From assembly GCF_014779665.1 (NCBI RefSeq), contig NZ_JACXYY010000001.1, forward strand, positions 124,001-188,000: a DNA stretch of 64,000 bases, given 5' to 3'. The notes under the pieces are model-generated. The model saw only the letters and a list, made by a program, of their open reading frames with translations, was not told where the DNA came from and made no database searches. The DNA comes from Nocardioides hwasunensis. GTDB lineage: Bacteria > Actinomycetota > Actinomycetes > Propionibacteriales > Nocardioidaceae. The position numbers and the translations under genes were made by a program. The first letter of the stretch is position 1. Every line of letters begins with the position of its first letter. Of the stretch, positions 42,755-50,812 are shown in pieces.

Positions 42755-43846
42755 ATGTCGCGCACGTTGCTCATGGTCGGAACCCGCAAGGGCATGTGGC
42801 TCGGGACCTCGGACGAGGCCCGGACCTCCTGGGACTGGACCGGACCGCACTTCCCGATGGAAGAGGTCTACTCCGTCTTGATCGACCGGCGAGGACCGAC
42901 GCCGCGGCTGCTCGCCGGGGCCTCGTCGAGCTGGCTCGGGCCCCAGGTGTGGCGCTCCGACGACCTGGGCACGACGTGGGACGGCACGCCCAACGGCGCG
43001 GCCCGCTTCCCCGAGGACACCGGCGCGTCCCTCGCCCGCGTCTGGCAGCTCCAGCCGGGCTTCGAGGACGACGTGGTGTGGGCGGGGACCGAGCCCGGGG
43101 CCGTGTTCCGCTCGACCGACCGCGGTGAGACGTTCTCGCTCGTCCGGAGCCTGTGGGACCACCCTCACCGTGCCGAGTGGGACGCGGGATTCGGCGGGCA
43201 GGCCTTCCACACGATCCTGCCCGATCCGCGCGACGGCGAGCACGTGCTCGCCGCGCTGTCGACCGGCGGGGTGTACGCCACCGCGGACGGCGGCGAGCAC
43301 TGGGCGCCGTCCAACACCGGGGTGAAGGCCGAGTTCTTCCCGGGGGAGCGCAACTATCCCGAGTTCGGCCAGTGCGTGCACAAGGTGGCCCGTGACGCGG
43401 CCGACCCCGATCGCCTCTACCTCCAGAACCACGGCGGCGTCTACCGCTCCGACGACGGCGGATCGTCCTGGCAGGACATCGCTCCGGGCCTGCCGACCGA
43501 GTTCGGGTTCGCGATGGTGGCGCACCCGCACCGTGCGGACACGGCGTACAGCTTCCCGATCACCGGCGCGGAGGCCAGGTGGCCGGTCGACGGCAAGGCG
43601 CGCGTCTACCGCACCACCGACGCGGGCGCCTCGTGGGCGCCGCTGGGCGAGGGCGTGCTGCCCGACGGCTACTACACGGCCGTGATGCGCGACGCGATGT
43701 GCGTCGACGACCATGACCGCGTCGGTCTCTACTTCGGCGGTCGCAACGGCGGCGTGTGGGCCTCGCCCGACGAGGGCGAGTCCTGGCGCCAGGTGAACGA
43801 GAACCTCCCCGACGTACTCGTCGTCCGCGCCGCGCAGCTTCCCTGA
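42755..43846 (+). CDS. Asp-box (BNR/sortilin-like) beta-propeller protein
   Basis: A 363-residue protein with at least six Asp-box turns of the SxDxGxxW type: WRSDDLGTTW, FRSTDRGETF, ATADGGEHW, YRSDDGGSSW, YRTTDAGASW, ASPDEGESW. These mark a propeller of the sialidase/VPS10/photosynthesis-stability-factor type. No sialidase arginine triad stands out and there is no signal peptide, so it may be a binding protein in the cytoplasm. AAGGAGA precedes the ATG. It lies 47 bases after the DrrB-like permease and could be cotranscribed with it. Confidence 0.8.
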   Translation: MSRTLLMVGTRKGMWLGTSDEARTSWDWTGPHFPMEEVYSVLIDRRGPTPRLLAGASSSWLGPQVWRSDDLGTTWDGTPNGAARFPEDTGASLARVWQLQPGFEDDVVWAGTEPGAVFRSTDRGETFSLVRSLWDHPHRAEWDAGFGGQAFHTILPDPRDGEHVLAALSTGGVYATADGGEHWAPSNTGVKAEFFPGERNYPEFGQCVHKVARDAADPDRLYLQNHGGVYRSDDGGSSWQDIAPGLPTEFGFAMVAHPHRADTAYSFPITGAEARWPVDGKARVYRTTDAGASWAPLGEGVLPDGYYTAVMRDAMCVDDHDRVGLYFGGRNGGVWASPDEGESWRQVNENLPDVLVVRAAQLP

Positions 43847-43863
43847 GGTCTACGCTCGCCGCC

Positions 43864-44328
43864 ATGGCCGACTTCTCGCTCTCCCGCAGCACCCGCGTCG
43901 CTGCTGGTCCCACGCAGGTCCACGCGCTCGTGGACGACTTCCGCGAGTGGCAGAAGTGGTCGCCGTGGGAGGGCGTCGACCCCGAGCTGCACCGCGAGTA
44001 CGCCGGCCCCGACCACGGCGTCGGATCGACGTACCGCTGGTCGGGCAACAAGAAGGCCGGCGAGGGCCAGATGCGGATCACCGAGTCGACGCCGTCGGCC
44101 GTCGTCGTCGACCTGGAGTTCGTCAAGCCGTTCAAGGCCACGAACGTGACGACCTTCAGTCTCGCGCCGGCGGCCGGAGCCACCGATGTGACCGACGTGA
44201 CCTGGACGATGACGGGTCGCCGCAACGCCGCGATGGGCGTCCTGGGCAAGCTCTTCCTCGACAAGGCCATCGGAGGCGACTTCGAGAAGGGGCTGGCCTC
44301 CCTCAAGCGGGAAGCCGAGCGCGCCTGA
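43864..44328 (+). CDS. SRPBCC (polyketide cyclase/START-like) family protein
   Basis: A 154-residue protein of the hydrophobic-pocket fold. VHALVDDFREWQKWSPWEGVDPEL is the typical first helix, followed by YRWSGNKKAGEGQMRI, TPSAVVVDLEFVKPFKATN and a last helix EKGLASLKREAERA. It binds a small lipid-like ligand in general; the ligand here is unknown. TACGCT at 43851-43856 stands exactly 7 bases before the ATG, so it is probably leaderless and independent of the propeller gene. Confidence 0.85.
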   Translation: MADFSLSRSTRVAAGPTQVHALVDDFREWQKWSPWEGVDPELHREYAGPDHGVGSTYRWSGNKKAGEGQMRITESTPSAVVVDLEFVKPFKATNVTTFSLAPAAGATDVTDVTWTMTGRRNAAMGVLGKLFLDKAIGGDFEKGLASLKREAERA

Positions 44329-44333
44329 CCCTC

Positions 44334-44354
44334 GGCTCCCTCGCCCCAGGAGCC
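44334..44354 (+). terminator. Hairpin after the SRPBCC gene
   Basis: GGCTCC and GGAGCC pair around a 9-base loop, five bases after the stop. It is a modest stem without a T run. The rest of the 368-base gap (44329-44696) holds two palindromic repeats and two DnaA-box-like sites described separately, and no convincing ORF. Confidence 0.35.
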
Positions 44355-44420
44355 TCGATGCCATCTGCCGCGGTCGCCGCCCGGGGCCTCGTTCGCATCC
44401 CCGTCGCCGACCCTCGGCCG

Positions 44421-44439
44421 TGAGTCTCTGAGCGACTCA
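44421..44439. repeat. TGAGTC palindromic repeat, copy 5
   Basis: TGAGTCTCTGAGCGACTCA, a 19-base dyad with one central mismatch, in the gap before the XRE regulator gene. It is followed by ACCGG, like the ACC flanking copy 1. Confidence 0.75.
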
Positions 44440-44476
44440 ACCGGTGGGCGCGGGTGTCGCACCGCGTCCTGCGCGA

Positions 44477-44495
44477 TGAGTCTCTGAGGGACTCA
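44477..44495. repeat. TGAGTC palindromic repeat, copy 6
   Basis: TGAGTCTCTGAGGGACTCA differs from copy 5 at one position and starts 56 bases later. Confidence 0.75.
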
Positions 44496-44576
44496 TGAGC
44501 CAGTGTCGGGGCGGGCGACGGTGGTGGCGCCGCCGGATCCGGTCGCGGAGGCTCCGGCCCCGAGCCGGGCCACGAA

Positions 44577-44625
44577 TCGTCCACAGGGGTGGCTGACGGC
44601 ACGTACGCCGGTGCGCTGTGGACAG
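44577..44625. promoter_or_regulatory. Two DnaA-box-like sites in inverted orientation
   Basis: TCGTCCACA (44577-44585) and TGTGGACAG (44617-44625, i.e. CTGTCCACA on the other strand) each differ by one base from the actinobacterial DnaA box TTGTCCACA. Together they form an 8-base inverted repeat (GTCCACAG/CTGTGGAC). They lie 70-120 bases before the XRE regulator gene. Confidence 0.35.
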
Positions 44626-44696
44626 GTTCGTTCCGGCGTCGGTGACTCGCTCTGGAATGGGCTGACGACATCGACCGGCGAGAGCGGGGGAGAGAC

Positions 44697-45416
44697 ATGG
44701 TCATCGACCGGGACGGCTTGATGGACACGCGGACGGGCACGCAGGGAGGCGCGCAGAAAGACGAGCTGACGGAGCGTCTCAGGGAGAGGTTCGACGACAA
44801 GCGCGCGCGGCGCGAGAGCAGGGTGCGGTGGCTCGAGAGTCGCTCGGAGTGGACCGATGACGAGTGGGCGTGGTTCTGCCTCGGGCCCTTCGGCGGGGAG
44901 ATCCCGGGGATGGTGCGGCGGGTACGGCGGATCCTCGACGTGTCGCAACGAGGCCTGGCCGCGCTGCTGGGCGTGTCGCAGTCGGTGGTGGCGCGCTGGG
45001 AGACGGGGCGGACGAGTCCGCGCTCGAGCGTCATGGAGCGCCTCTTCGAGATGGCCGGGCTCGGCGCGCTGGTGGTCGACGAGAAGACGGGGGAGCAGGT
45101 CGAGCCGATGCGCAACGACGGTGTGCGCACGCGGTCGGGGAGCCGCTTCCCCGCGCACACGGACCCGCGGGTGAACGGCTGGCGCGTGCCACCGGGCGTG
45201 GTCTCGACGATGGCGGCCTACTACGCGTGGCAGGACACGTCGCGGGCGCGACGCGACCCGATGGTCCGCGCGCGCATCAGTCCGCACCTGCGCCGGATCG
45301 AGCGCTACGTCCGGGGCACGCCGGTCGACCATCCGTCCCTTACCCAGTGCGTGGCCGAGGCCCAGCACCAGGACGACCTGCGGGCGTCACGTCGGGCTGG
45401 GCGGCTGGCTGCCTGA
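44697..45416 (+). CDS. XRE-type helix-turn-helix regulator
   Basis: A 239-residue protein with a central HTH near residues 78-130: [40 protein letters not shown], the classic Cro/C1 pattern. The N-terminal 75 residues are charged and helical ([21 protein letters not shown]); the C-terminal 100 residues match no domain I know. GGGGGAGA precedes the ATG. Its long upstream region carries two palindromic repeats and two DnaA-box-like sites, so its expression may be tied to those. The target genes are unknown. Confidence 0.85.
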   Translation: MVIDRDGLMDTRTGTQGGAQKDELTERLRERFDDKRARRESRVRWLESRSEWTDDEWAWFCLGPFGGEIPGMVRRVRRILDVSQRGLAALLGVSQSVVARWETGRTSPRSSVMERLFEMAGLGALVVDEKTGEQVEPMRNDGVRTRSGSRFPAHTDPRVNGWRVPPGVVSTMAAYYAWQDTSRARRDPMVRARISPHLRRIERYVRGTPVDHPSLTQCVAEAQHQDDLRASRRAGRLAA

Positions 45417-45497
45417 GTCCCCGGGCGGACAGGCCGCGGCTCGGGCAGTCGGTGCGGGTCGGATGAGACAGCGTGACCCGTGCCCGGGACGGAGCAC

Positions 45498-45510
45498 TAG
45501 CCTGAGGCGC
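45498..45510 (+). promoter_or_regulatory. Leaderless promoter of ilvD
   Basis: TAGCCT at 45498-45503 stands 7 bases before ATG 45511 with no Shine-Dalgarno sequence between. No leader peptide is seen here, unlike ilvBNC. Confidence 0.55.
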
Positions 45511-47202
45511 ATGACCGACGCATCCGACGCCCCCGACATCAAGCCCCGGAGCCGAGCCGTCACCGACGGCCTCGAGGCGACCGCCGCGCGAGGGATGCTC
45601 CGGGCGGTAGGCATGGGCGACGACGACTGGGCCAAGCCGCAGATCGGCGTCGCGTCGAGCTGGAACGAGATCACTCCCTGCAACCTGTCTCTCGACCGGC
45701 TCGCCAAGGCCGTGAAGAGCGGCGTGCACGCCGCAGGCGGGTATCCGCTGGAGTTCGGCACGATCTCGGTCTCCGACGGCATCTCCATGGGCCACGAGGG
45801 CATGCACTTCTCCCTCGTCAGCCGTGAGGTCATCGCGGACTCGGTGGAGACCGTGATGATGGCCGAGCGGCTCGACGGCTCGGTGCTGCTGGCCGGCTGT
45901 GACAAGTCGCTGCCGGGCATGCTGATGGCGGCGGCGCGGCTCGACCTGGCCAGCGTCTTCCTCTACGCCGGCACGATCATGCCCGGCCAGGTCGACGGCA
46001 AGGACGTGACGATCATCGACGCCTTCGAGGCCGTCGGCGCGTGCCTGGCGGGCAAGATCACCCGCGAGAAGGTCGACGAGATCGAGCGCGCGATCTGTCC
46101 GGGGGAGGGCGCCTGCGGCGGGGCGTACACCGCGAACACGATGGCCAGCGTCGCCGAGGCGCTGGGCATGTCGCTGCCCGGCAGCTCGAGCCCGCCGGCC
46201 GTGGACCGTCGCCGCGACGGGTTCGCCCACAAGTCCGGCGAGGCCGTGGTCGAGATGCTCCGCCAGGGCATCACCGCGCGCCAGATCATGACCCGCCCCG
46301 CCTTCGAGAACGCGATCGCGATGGCGATGGCCCTGGGCGGCTCGACCAACGCGGTGCTCCACCTGCTCGCGATCGCCCGCGAGGCCGAGGTCGACCTGAC
46401 CCTCGACGACTTCACCCGGATCGGCCGGACGGTCCCGCACCTGGCCGACATGAAGCCGTTCGGCAAGTTCGTGTGGACCGACTTCGACCGTGTCGGCGGC
46501 ATCCCCGTGCTGCTCAAGGCACTCCTCGACGCTGGTCACCTGCACGGCGACGTGCTGACCTGCACCGGCAAGACGATGGCCGAGAACCTCGCCGAGCTCG
46601 ACCCCAAGCCGCTCGACGGCGTGATCCTGCGCGAGCTCGGCAAGCCCATCCACGCCACCGGCGGCCTGACGATCCTCAAGGGCTCGTTGGCCCCGGACGG
46701 TGCCGTGGTCAAGAGCGCCGGATTCGACGACTCCACGTTCACCGGCACCGCTCGGGTCTTCGACGGCGAGCGCAAGGCGCTCGACGCGTTGACCGAGGGC
46801 GCGATCAAGCCGGGCGACGTGGTGGTCATCCGCTACGAAGGTCCCAAGGGCGGTCCGGGCATGCGCGAGATGCTCGCCATCACCGGAGCGATCAAGGGCG
46901 CCGGCCTCGGCAAGGACGTCCTGCTCATCACGGACGGACGCTTCTCCGGCGGCACGACCGGACTCTGCGTCGGCCACATCGCCCCCGAGGCGAGCGACGG
47001 TGGACCGATCGCGTTCGTGCGCGACGGCGACCAGATCACTCTCGACGTGGCCAACATGACCCTCGACGTCCACGTCGACGAGGCCGAGCTCGCCCAGCGG
47101 GCGGTCGGATGGGAGCCGCTGCCGCCGAAGTACACCCGCGGCGTGCTCGGCAAGTACCGCAAGGTCGTCCAGTCGGCTGCCCACGGCGCTGTCTGCTACT
47201 GA
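45511..47202 (+). CDS. ilvD: Dihydroxy-acid dehydratase
   Basis: A 563-residue Fe-S enzyme that makes the 2-oxo acids of isoleucine and valine. The cluster and metal ligands are in [25 protein letters not shown] and [34 protein letters not shown] and the C-terminal [14 protein letters not shown] complete the family pattern. The start is fixed by the leaderless hexamer; the upstream GTG/ATG codons in frame have no support. The remaining pathway genes ilvBNC lie 7 kb downstream under a separate attenuator. Confidence 0.97.
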   Translation: MTDASDAPDIKPRSRAVTDGLEATAARGMLRAVGMGDDDWAKPQIGVASSWNEITPCNLSLDRLAKAVKSGVHAAGGYPLEFGTISVSDGISMGHEGMHFSLVSREVIADSVETVMMAERLDGSVLLAGCDKSLPGMLMAAARLDLASVFLYAGTIMPGQVDGKDVTIIDAFEAVGACLAGKITREKVDEIERAICPGEGACGGAYTANTMASVAEALGMSLPGSSSPPAVDRRRDGFAHKSGEAVVEMLRQGITARQIMTRPAFENAIAMAMALGGSTNAVLHLLAIAREAEVDLTLDDFTRIGRTVPHLADMKPFGKFVWTDFDRVGGIPVLLKALLDAGHLHGDVLTCTGKTMAENLAELDPKPLDGVILRELGKPIHATGGLTILKGSLAPDGAVVKSAGFDDSTFTGTARVFDGERKALDALTEGAIKPGDVVVIRYEGPKGGPGMREMLAITGAIKGAGLGKDVLLITDGRFSGGTTGLCVGHIAPEASDGGPIAFVRDGDQITLDVANMTLDVHVDEAELAQRAVGWEPLPPKYTRGVLGKYRKVVQSAAHGAVCY

Positions 47203-47239
47203 CGTACGCGGCGGCGGGGCCGGCGGATAGGTTGCCGTG

Positions 47240-48463
47240 GTGAACCTTGACACCGCTGCGCAGCTGGACGCCGCCGACCCCCTCGCGCACTTCCGCGAGC
47301 GGTTCGTCGGCGCCTCCACCGACCTCGTCTACTTCGACGGGAACTCCCTCGGCCGCCCCGTGGCGGCCGCTGCGGACCGGCTCCACGACTTCGTGCACCA
47401 GGAGTGGGGTGGTCGGCTCATCCGCGGTTGGGACGAGCGCTGGATGGACCTGCCCACGTCCCTCGGCGACGAGCTCGGACGGGTCGTCCTGGGGGCCGCC
47501 GCCGGCCAGATCGCCGTCGGTGACTCGACGACGGTGTGGCTCTACAAGCTCATGCGGGCCGCGGTCGACCACGCCGTGCGCACCGACCCGGGCCGCACCG
47601 AGATCGTCATCGACACCGACAACTTCCCCACCGACCGCTACGTCGCCGAGGGCATCGCCGCCGAACGCGGGCTGACGCTCCGCTGGATCGAGGTCGACAC
47701 CTCCGCCGGCGTCACCCCCGACCAGCTGCGCGAGGCCGTCGGCGAGCGCACCGCCCTCGTCGTGCTCACCCACGTCGCCTATCGCTCGGCCTGGCTCGCG
47801 GACGGACCCGAGCTCACCCGGATCGCCCACGACGCCGGCGCCCTCGTGCTCTGGGACCTCTGCCACTCGGCGGGGTCGGTCGAGGTGGCGCTCGACGAGT
47901 GGGATGCCGACCTCGCCGTCGGCTGCTCCTACAAGTACCTCAACGGCGGACCCGGCTCGCCGGCCTTCGGCTACGTCAGGGCCCGCCTCCAGGACGACCT
48001 GACCCAGCCGATCCAGGGATGGATGGGCCATGCCGACCCGTTCCTCATGGGCCCCGGCTACACCCCGGCGCGGGGCATCCGCCGTTTCATCTCGGGCACT
48101 CCGCCGATCCTCGGCATGGTCGCCATGCAGGCGATGCTCGAGCTGGTCGAGGAGGCCGGCATCGAGAACATCCGCGCCAAGTCCGTCGCGCTGACGTCGT
48201 ACGCCGTCGAGCTCGCCGAGGCGACGCTGCCCGAGGTCACCCTCGCGTCCCCGCGCGACCCTGCGCAGCGTGGCGGCCACGTCACGCTGCACCACGACCG
48301 GATGCGGGAGGTCACCGCGGCCCTGTGGGAGCGCGACGTCATCCCCGACTATCGCGACCCGGGAGGTCTGCGGATCGGCCTCTCGCCGCTGTCGACGTCG
48401 TTCGACGAGGTCGAGCGGGGCATGGCCGCCGTGGCGCAGTCCCTGACGGAGACGGCGCGATGA
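47240..48463 (+). CDS. kynU: Kynureninase
   Basis: A 407-residue PLP enzyme that cleaves kynurenine to anthranilate and alanine. VYFDGNSLGRP at the N-terminus, EWGGRLIRGWDERWMDLP, DTDNFPTDRYV, LWDLCHSAGSVEV and the PLP lysine K232 in CSYKYLNGGPGSPAF are all family features, and QGWMGHADPF follows. TAGGTT lies 6 bases before GTG 47240, which decides between two adjacent GTG codons. Other kynurenine-pathway genes are not in the window. It overlaps an acetyltransferase gene by four bases. Confidence 0.93.
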   Translation: MNLDTAAQLDAADPLAHFRERFVGASTDLVYFDGNSLGRPVAAAADRLHDFVHQEWGGRLIRGWDERWMDLPTSLGDELGRVVLGAAAGQIAVGDSTTVWLYKLMRAAVDHAVRTDPGRTEIVIDTDNFPTDRYVAEGIAAERGLTLRWIEVDTSAGVTPDQLREAVGERTALVVLTHVAYRSAWLADGPELTRIAHDAGALVLWDLCHSAGSVEVALDEWDADLAVGCSYKYLNGGPGSPAFGYVRARLQDDLTQPIQGWMGHADPFLMGPGYTPARGIRRFISGTPPILGMVAMQAMLELVEEAGIENIRAKSVALTSYAVELAEATLPEVTLASPRDPAQRGGHVTLHHDRMREVTAALWERDVIPDYRDPGGLRIGLSPLSTSFDEVERGMAAVAQSLTETAR

Positions 48464-49197
48464 CCCAGCAGCAGCTCCCCACGACCAACGAGCACGGTCA
48501 GCGTCTCGGCCGGCCCGTCGACTGGAGCGGCGCACGGCGCCCCGAGAGGATCGCCCTCCAGGGACAGGGCGTGCGACTCGAGCCGATCGGCCCCCAGCAC
48601 GTGGACGACCTCGTCGCCAGCGTCTGCGGCGAGGACGACGACGCGCTGTGGACCTATCTCTTCTGGGATCGTCCGCGAGACCGCGCAGAGATGGCGGCGA
48701 TCGTGGAGCGCGGCGCGGGCGACGAGGGTCAGGTGATGTACGCCATCGTGGCCGTCGAGACCGCTCGTGCGGTCGGCTTCTGCTCGCTGATGCGGCTCGA
48801 CCCGGAGATGGGCTCCATCGAGATCGGCGGCATCGCCTTCGGGCGGCAGCTGCAGCGCAGTCGCGCCGCCACCGAGGCGATGGCGCTGCTGATGCGCCAC
48901 GTGTTCGACGACCTCGGCTACCGGCGCTACGAGTGGAAGTGCGACAGCCTCAACGCCCCCTCGCGCAGGGCCGCCATCCGACTCGGGTTCATCTGGGAGG
49001 GGCGCTTCCGCAACGCCGTGGTCTACAAGGGCCGCAACCGCGACACCGACTGGTTCTCGATCACCGACCGCGAGTGGCCGCGGGTGCGACAGGCCCTCGA
49101 CGACTGGCTCGACGAGCGCAACTTCGACGCGATGGGTCGCCAGCGCGTCCGCCTCGCGGCCCGACCGCCCGAGACGGACCCGAAGAAGGAGCAGTGA
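48460..49197 (+). CDS. GNAT family N-acetyltransferase (RimJ-like)
   Basis: A 245-residue protein. GVRLEPIGPQHVDDLVASV is the usual opening, YAIVAVETARAVGFCSLMR the central strands, GGIAFGRQLQRSRAATEAMALLM the acetyl-CoA loop and NAPSRRAAIRLGFIWEGRFR the last helix. It belongs to the RimJ/RimL group, which acetylates protein N-termini or small amines. ATG 48460 overlaps the kynU stop (ATGA), so it is probably coexpressed with kynureninase; its substrate is unknown. Confidence 0.9.
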   Translation: MTQQQLPTTNEHGQRLGRPVDWSGARRPERIALQGQGVRLEPIGPQHVDDLVASVCGEDDDALWTYLFWDRPRDRAEMAAIVERGAGDEGQVMYAIVAVETARAVGFCSLMRLDPEMGSIEIGGIAFGRQLQRSRAATEAMALLMRHVFDDLGYRRYEWKCDSLNAPSRRAAIRLGFIWEGRFRNAVVYKGRNRDTDWFSITDREWPRVRQALDDWLDERNFDAMGRQRVRLAARPPETDPKKEQ

Positions 49198-49198
49198 G

Positions 49199-49615
49199 AT
49201 GGACCAGCGCGTCAGCTTCATCACCCTCGTCGTGACCGATCTCGAGGCGACCCGGAAGTTCTACGTCGAGGGGCTCGGCTGGGAGCCCGAGGTCGATGTC
49301 GTCGGCGAGGTGCTGATGTTCCGCGTGGCGGAGAAGGTCATCTTGAGCCTCTGGGTCGAGGGCGGGTTCGTCGCCGAGGTCGGGGAGGCGCCCGCGCGCG
49401 GTGGCGTACCCCCGATCACGCTGTCCCACAACCTTGCCACGACCCACGGCGTCGACACGGTGCTGGAGCAGGCCCGCGCCGCCGGTGCCCCGCACATCGG
49501 CGAGGCGAGCCAGCGGGAGTGGGGCGGCTACAGCGGCTACTTCTCCGACCCGGACGGCTTCCGGTGGGAAGTGGCCTACAACCCCCAGGAGATCGGGCAG
49601 TCTGTGCTCCCGTGA
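49199..49615 (+). CDS. VOC (glyoxalase/bleomycin resistance) family protein
   Basis: A 138-residue protein with the paired beta-alpha-beta-beta-beta fold: VSFITLVVTDLEATRKFYVEGLGW, then GYSGYFSDPDGFRWEVAYN. The usual metal His/Glu positions are only partly present (Glu in RWEVAYN). The start follows the acetyltransferase stop by one base and the stop overlaps the next gene, so it sits inside an operon. Function unknown. Confidence 0.85.
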   Translation: MDQRVSFITLVVTDLEATRKFYVEGLGWEPEVDVVGEVLMFRVAEKVILSLWVEGGFVAEVGEAPARGGVPPITLSHNLATTHGVDTVLEQARAAGAPHIGEASQREWGGYSGYFSDPDGFRWEVAYNPQEIGQSVLP

Positions 49616-50061
49616 GCACCGACACGCAGACCGTCCCCGGGTGGGACGACTACTTCCTGGGCATCGCGGCGGCCGTGTCCGCACGCGCCAAGTGCACCCG
49701 ACGACGCGTCGGCGCCGTCCTCACCATCGATCACCGCATCATCGCGACGGGCTACAACGGCGCCGCGCCCGGCGAGGACGACTGCCTGATGGGCGCCTGC
49801 CCACGCGGGATGCTCGGCTACGACGATGTCCCGGGGCTCGGTGACTACGACCGACCCGGGACGCCGGGGTTCTGCATCGCGATCCACGCCGAGGTCAACG
49901 CACTCCTCTTCGCGACCCGCGACACCAAGGGCGCCACCGCCTACATCACCGACCCACCGTGCCCGGGGTGCCGCAAGGCACTCGCCGCGGCCGGCGTCGT
50001 CCGCGCGGTCTGGCCCGAGGGCGAGCACGACCGCGAGGGCCTCACCGCGTGGAGTCGCTAG
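49612..50061 (+). CDS. Deoxycytidylate/cytidine deaminase family protein
   Basis: A 149-residue zinc deaminase. The zinc ligands are in IHAEVNALLFA (HAE) and DPPCPGCRKAL (PCxxC); KCTRRRVGAVLTIDHRIIATGYNG is the typical dCMP-deaminase N-terminal half. It is likely to convert dCMP to dUMP, but ComE-type or tRNA-related relatives look similar. GTG 49612 overlaps the preceding stop (GTGA). Its last 20 bases overlap the convergent membrane protein gene. Confidence 0.88.
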   Translation: MSTDTQTVPGWDDYFLGIAAAVSARAKCTRRRVGAVLTIDHRIIATGYNGAAPGEDDCLMGACPRGMLGYDDVPGLGDYDRPGTPGFCIAIHAEVNALLFATRDTKGATAYITDPPCPGCRKALAAAGVVRAVWPEGEHDREGLTAWSR

Positions 50062-50767
50062 TCCGGTCCTCGGCCTGCTCTGCGTTCTCGGCCTGCTCGG
50101 ACTGCTCGGCCTCGGCCTCGGCCCTGCGCCGGCGCCTCACCTCACCGCGGGCGATGAAGAAGGCGATCAGCACCGGGATGAGGAACTTGCGGACCGGCTC
50201 GGTCCAGGCCGGCAGCGACGGCAGGGAGATGTCCGGCCAGGGGATCGACGGCCAGGGGATCGACGGCAGGTGGACGTCGGGCCACGGGATCGACGGCAGG
50301 TTCGGCCACGGGATGGACGGCAGGTTCGGCCACGGGAGGTCGATGCTCGGCCAGGGCACGAGGGTCAGCAGCCAGATGAGCAGGATCGGCAGGCCGACCC
50401 CCGCAGCCGCGATCGCGGTCTGCCGCGCGGTGTGCAGGTGTGGGTGGCGTCCGATCCACTCGGCCCGTGCGGCGGCCCTCGAGCCCGCCTCCGGCTCGAG
50501 GTCGGTGCCCCCGAGGCCCGTGTGCGCCTCGGTCTCGGAGTCGTGCAGGGTGACCCGACGGGCCGGTCCCACCCAGCCGAACTTCAGGCGCACGGCGGCG
50601 GCCGCACCGTCCGGCGCGAGGACGATCGTCTCGTCGGAGGTCCTCTTCCGGCCCAGCTCGGCGCCGTCGCGCGACCACACGACCGTGCGCACCAGCGCGC
50701 CCTGCTGGACCTCGACGAGGTGGTCGTGGCCCCCGCGGGCCAGGTGCCAGCGTTCGGTCGTCCCCAT
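50042..50767 (-). CDS. Membrane protein with Pro-Trp (PWP) repeat loop
   Basis: A 241-residue protein of unknown function. Residues ~1-110 form a soluble beta-rich domain (RTVVWSRDGAELGRKRTSDE). A first span (IAAAGVGLPILLIWLLTLV) leads to about 50 residues of near-regular repeats built from LPSIPWP, LPWPNLP and IPWPD, with Trp every 5-8 residues. A second span (RKFLIPVLIAFFIARG) and an acidic, Gln/Glu-rich tail end the chain. ATG 50767 follows TAGTAT by 7 bases. It is divergent from a TetR gene only 45 bases away and is probably its target. I know of no family with this loop. Confidence 0.75.
   Translation of the reverse strand: MGTTERWHLARGGHDHLVEVQQGALVRTVVWSRDGAELGRKRTSDETIVLAPDGAAAAVRLKFGWVGPARRVTLHDSETEAHTGLGGTDLEPEAGSRAAARAEWIGRHPHLHTARQTAIAAAGVGLPILLIWLLTLVPWPSIDLPWPNLPSIPWPNLPSIPWPDVHLPSIPWPSIPWPDISLPSLPAWTEPVRKFLIPVLIAFFIARGEVRRRRRAEAEAEQSEQAENAEQAEDRTSDSTR
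50215..50350. repeat. Tandem DNA repeats encoding the PWP loop
   Basis: The motif GGCCACGGGATCGACGGCAG and close variants recur about five times, some 21 and some 33 bases apart. On the minus strand they encode LPSIPWP-type units. The near identity of units suggests recent slippage or recombination. Confidence 0.7.
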
Positions 50768-50812
50768 GCGTGCAATACTAGAGCAGTCACTCCAGAAAAG
50801 GGAAGGCGACAG
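50768..50812. promoter_or_regulatory. Divergent promoter between the PWP protein and TetR genes
   Basis: The 45-base gap carries TAGTAT (50780-50775, minus) 7 bases before the membrane-protein ATG, and GGGAAGG (50800-50806) as Shine-Dalgarno sequence for the TetR GTG at 50813. A loose dyad, CTAGAG...CTCCAG (50778-50797), could be the TetR operator. Confidence 0.45.

Noticed and set aside
42755..43846. Sialidase
   Set aside because: Asp-boxes are present, but the arginine triad, catalytic Tyr/Glu pair and a signal peptide were not found.
44421..44625. Candidate replication origin (palindromes plus DnaA-box-like sites)
   Set aside because: Only two imperfect boxes are present, there is no AT-rich unwinding stretch, and dnaA, dnaN, parAB and rpmH are all absent.
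45414..45432. TGAGTCCCC... at the XRE stop codon as another repeat copy
   Set aside because: Only the left arm matches; the right arm GACTCA is missing.
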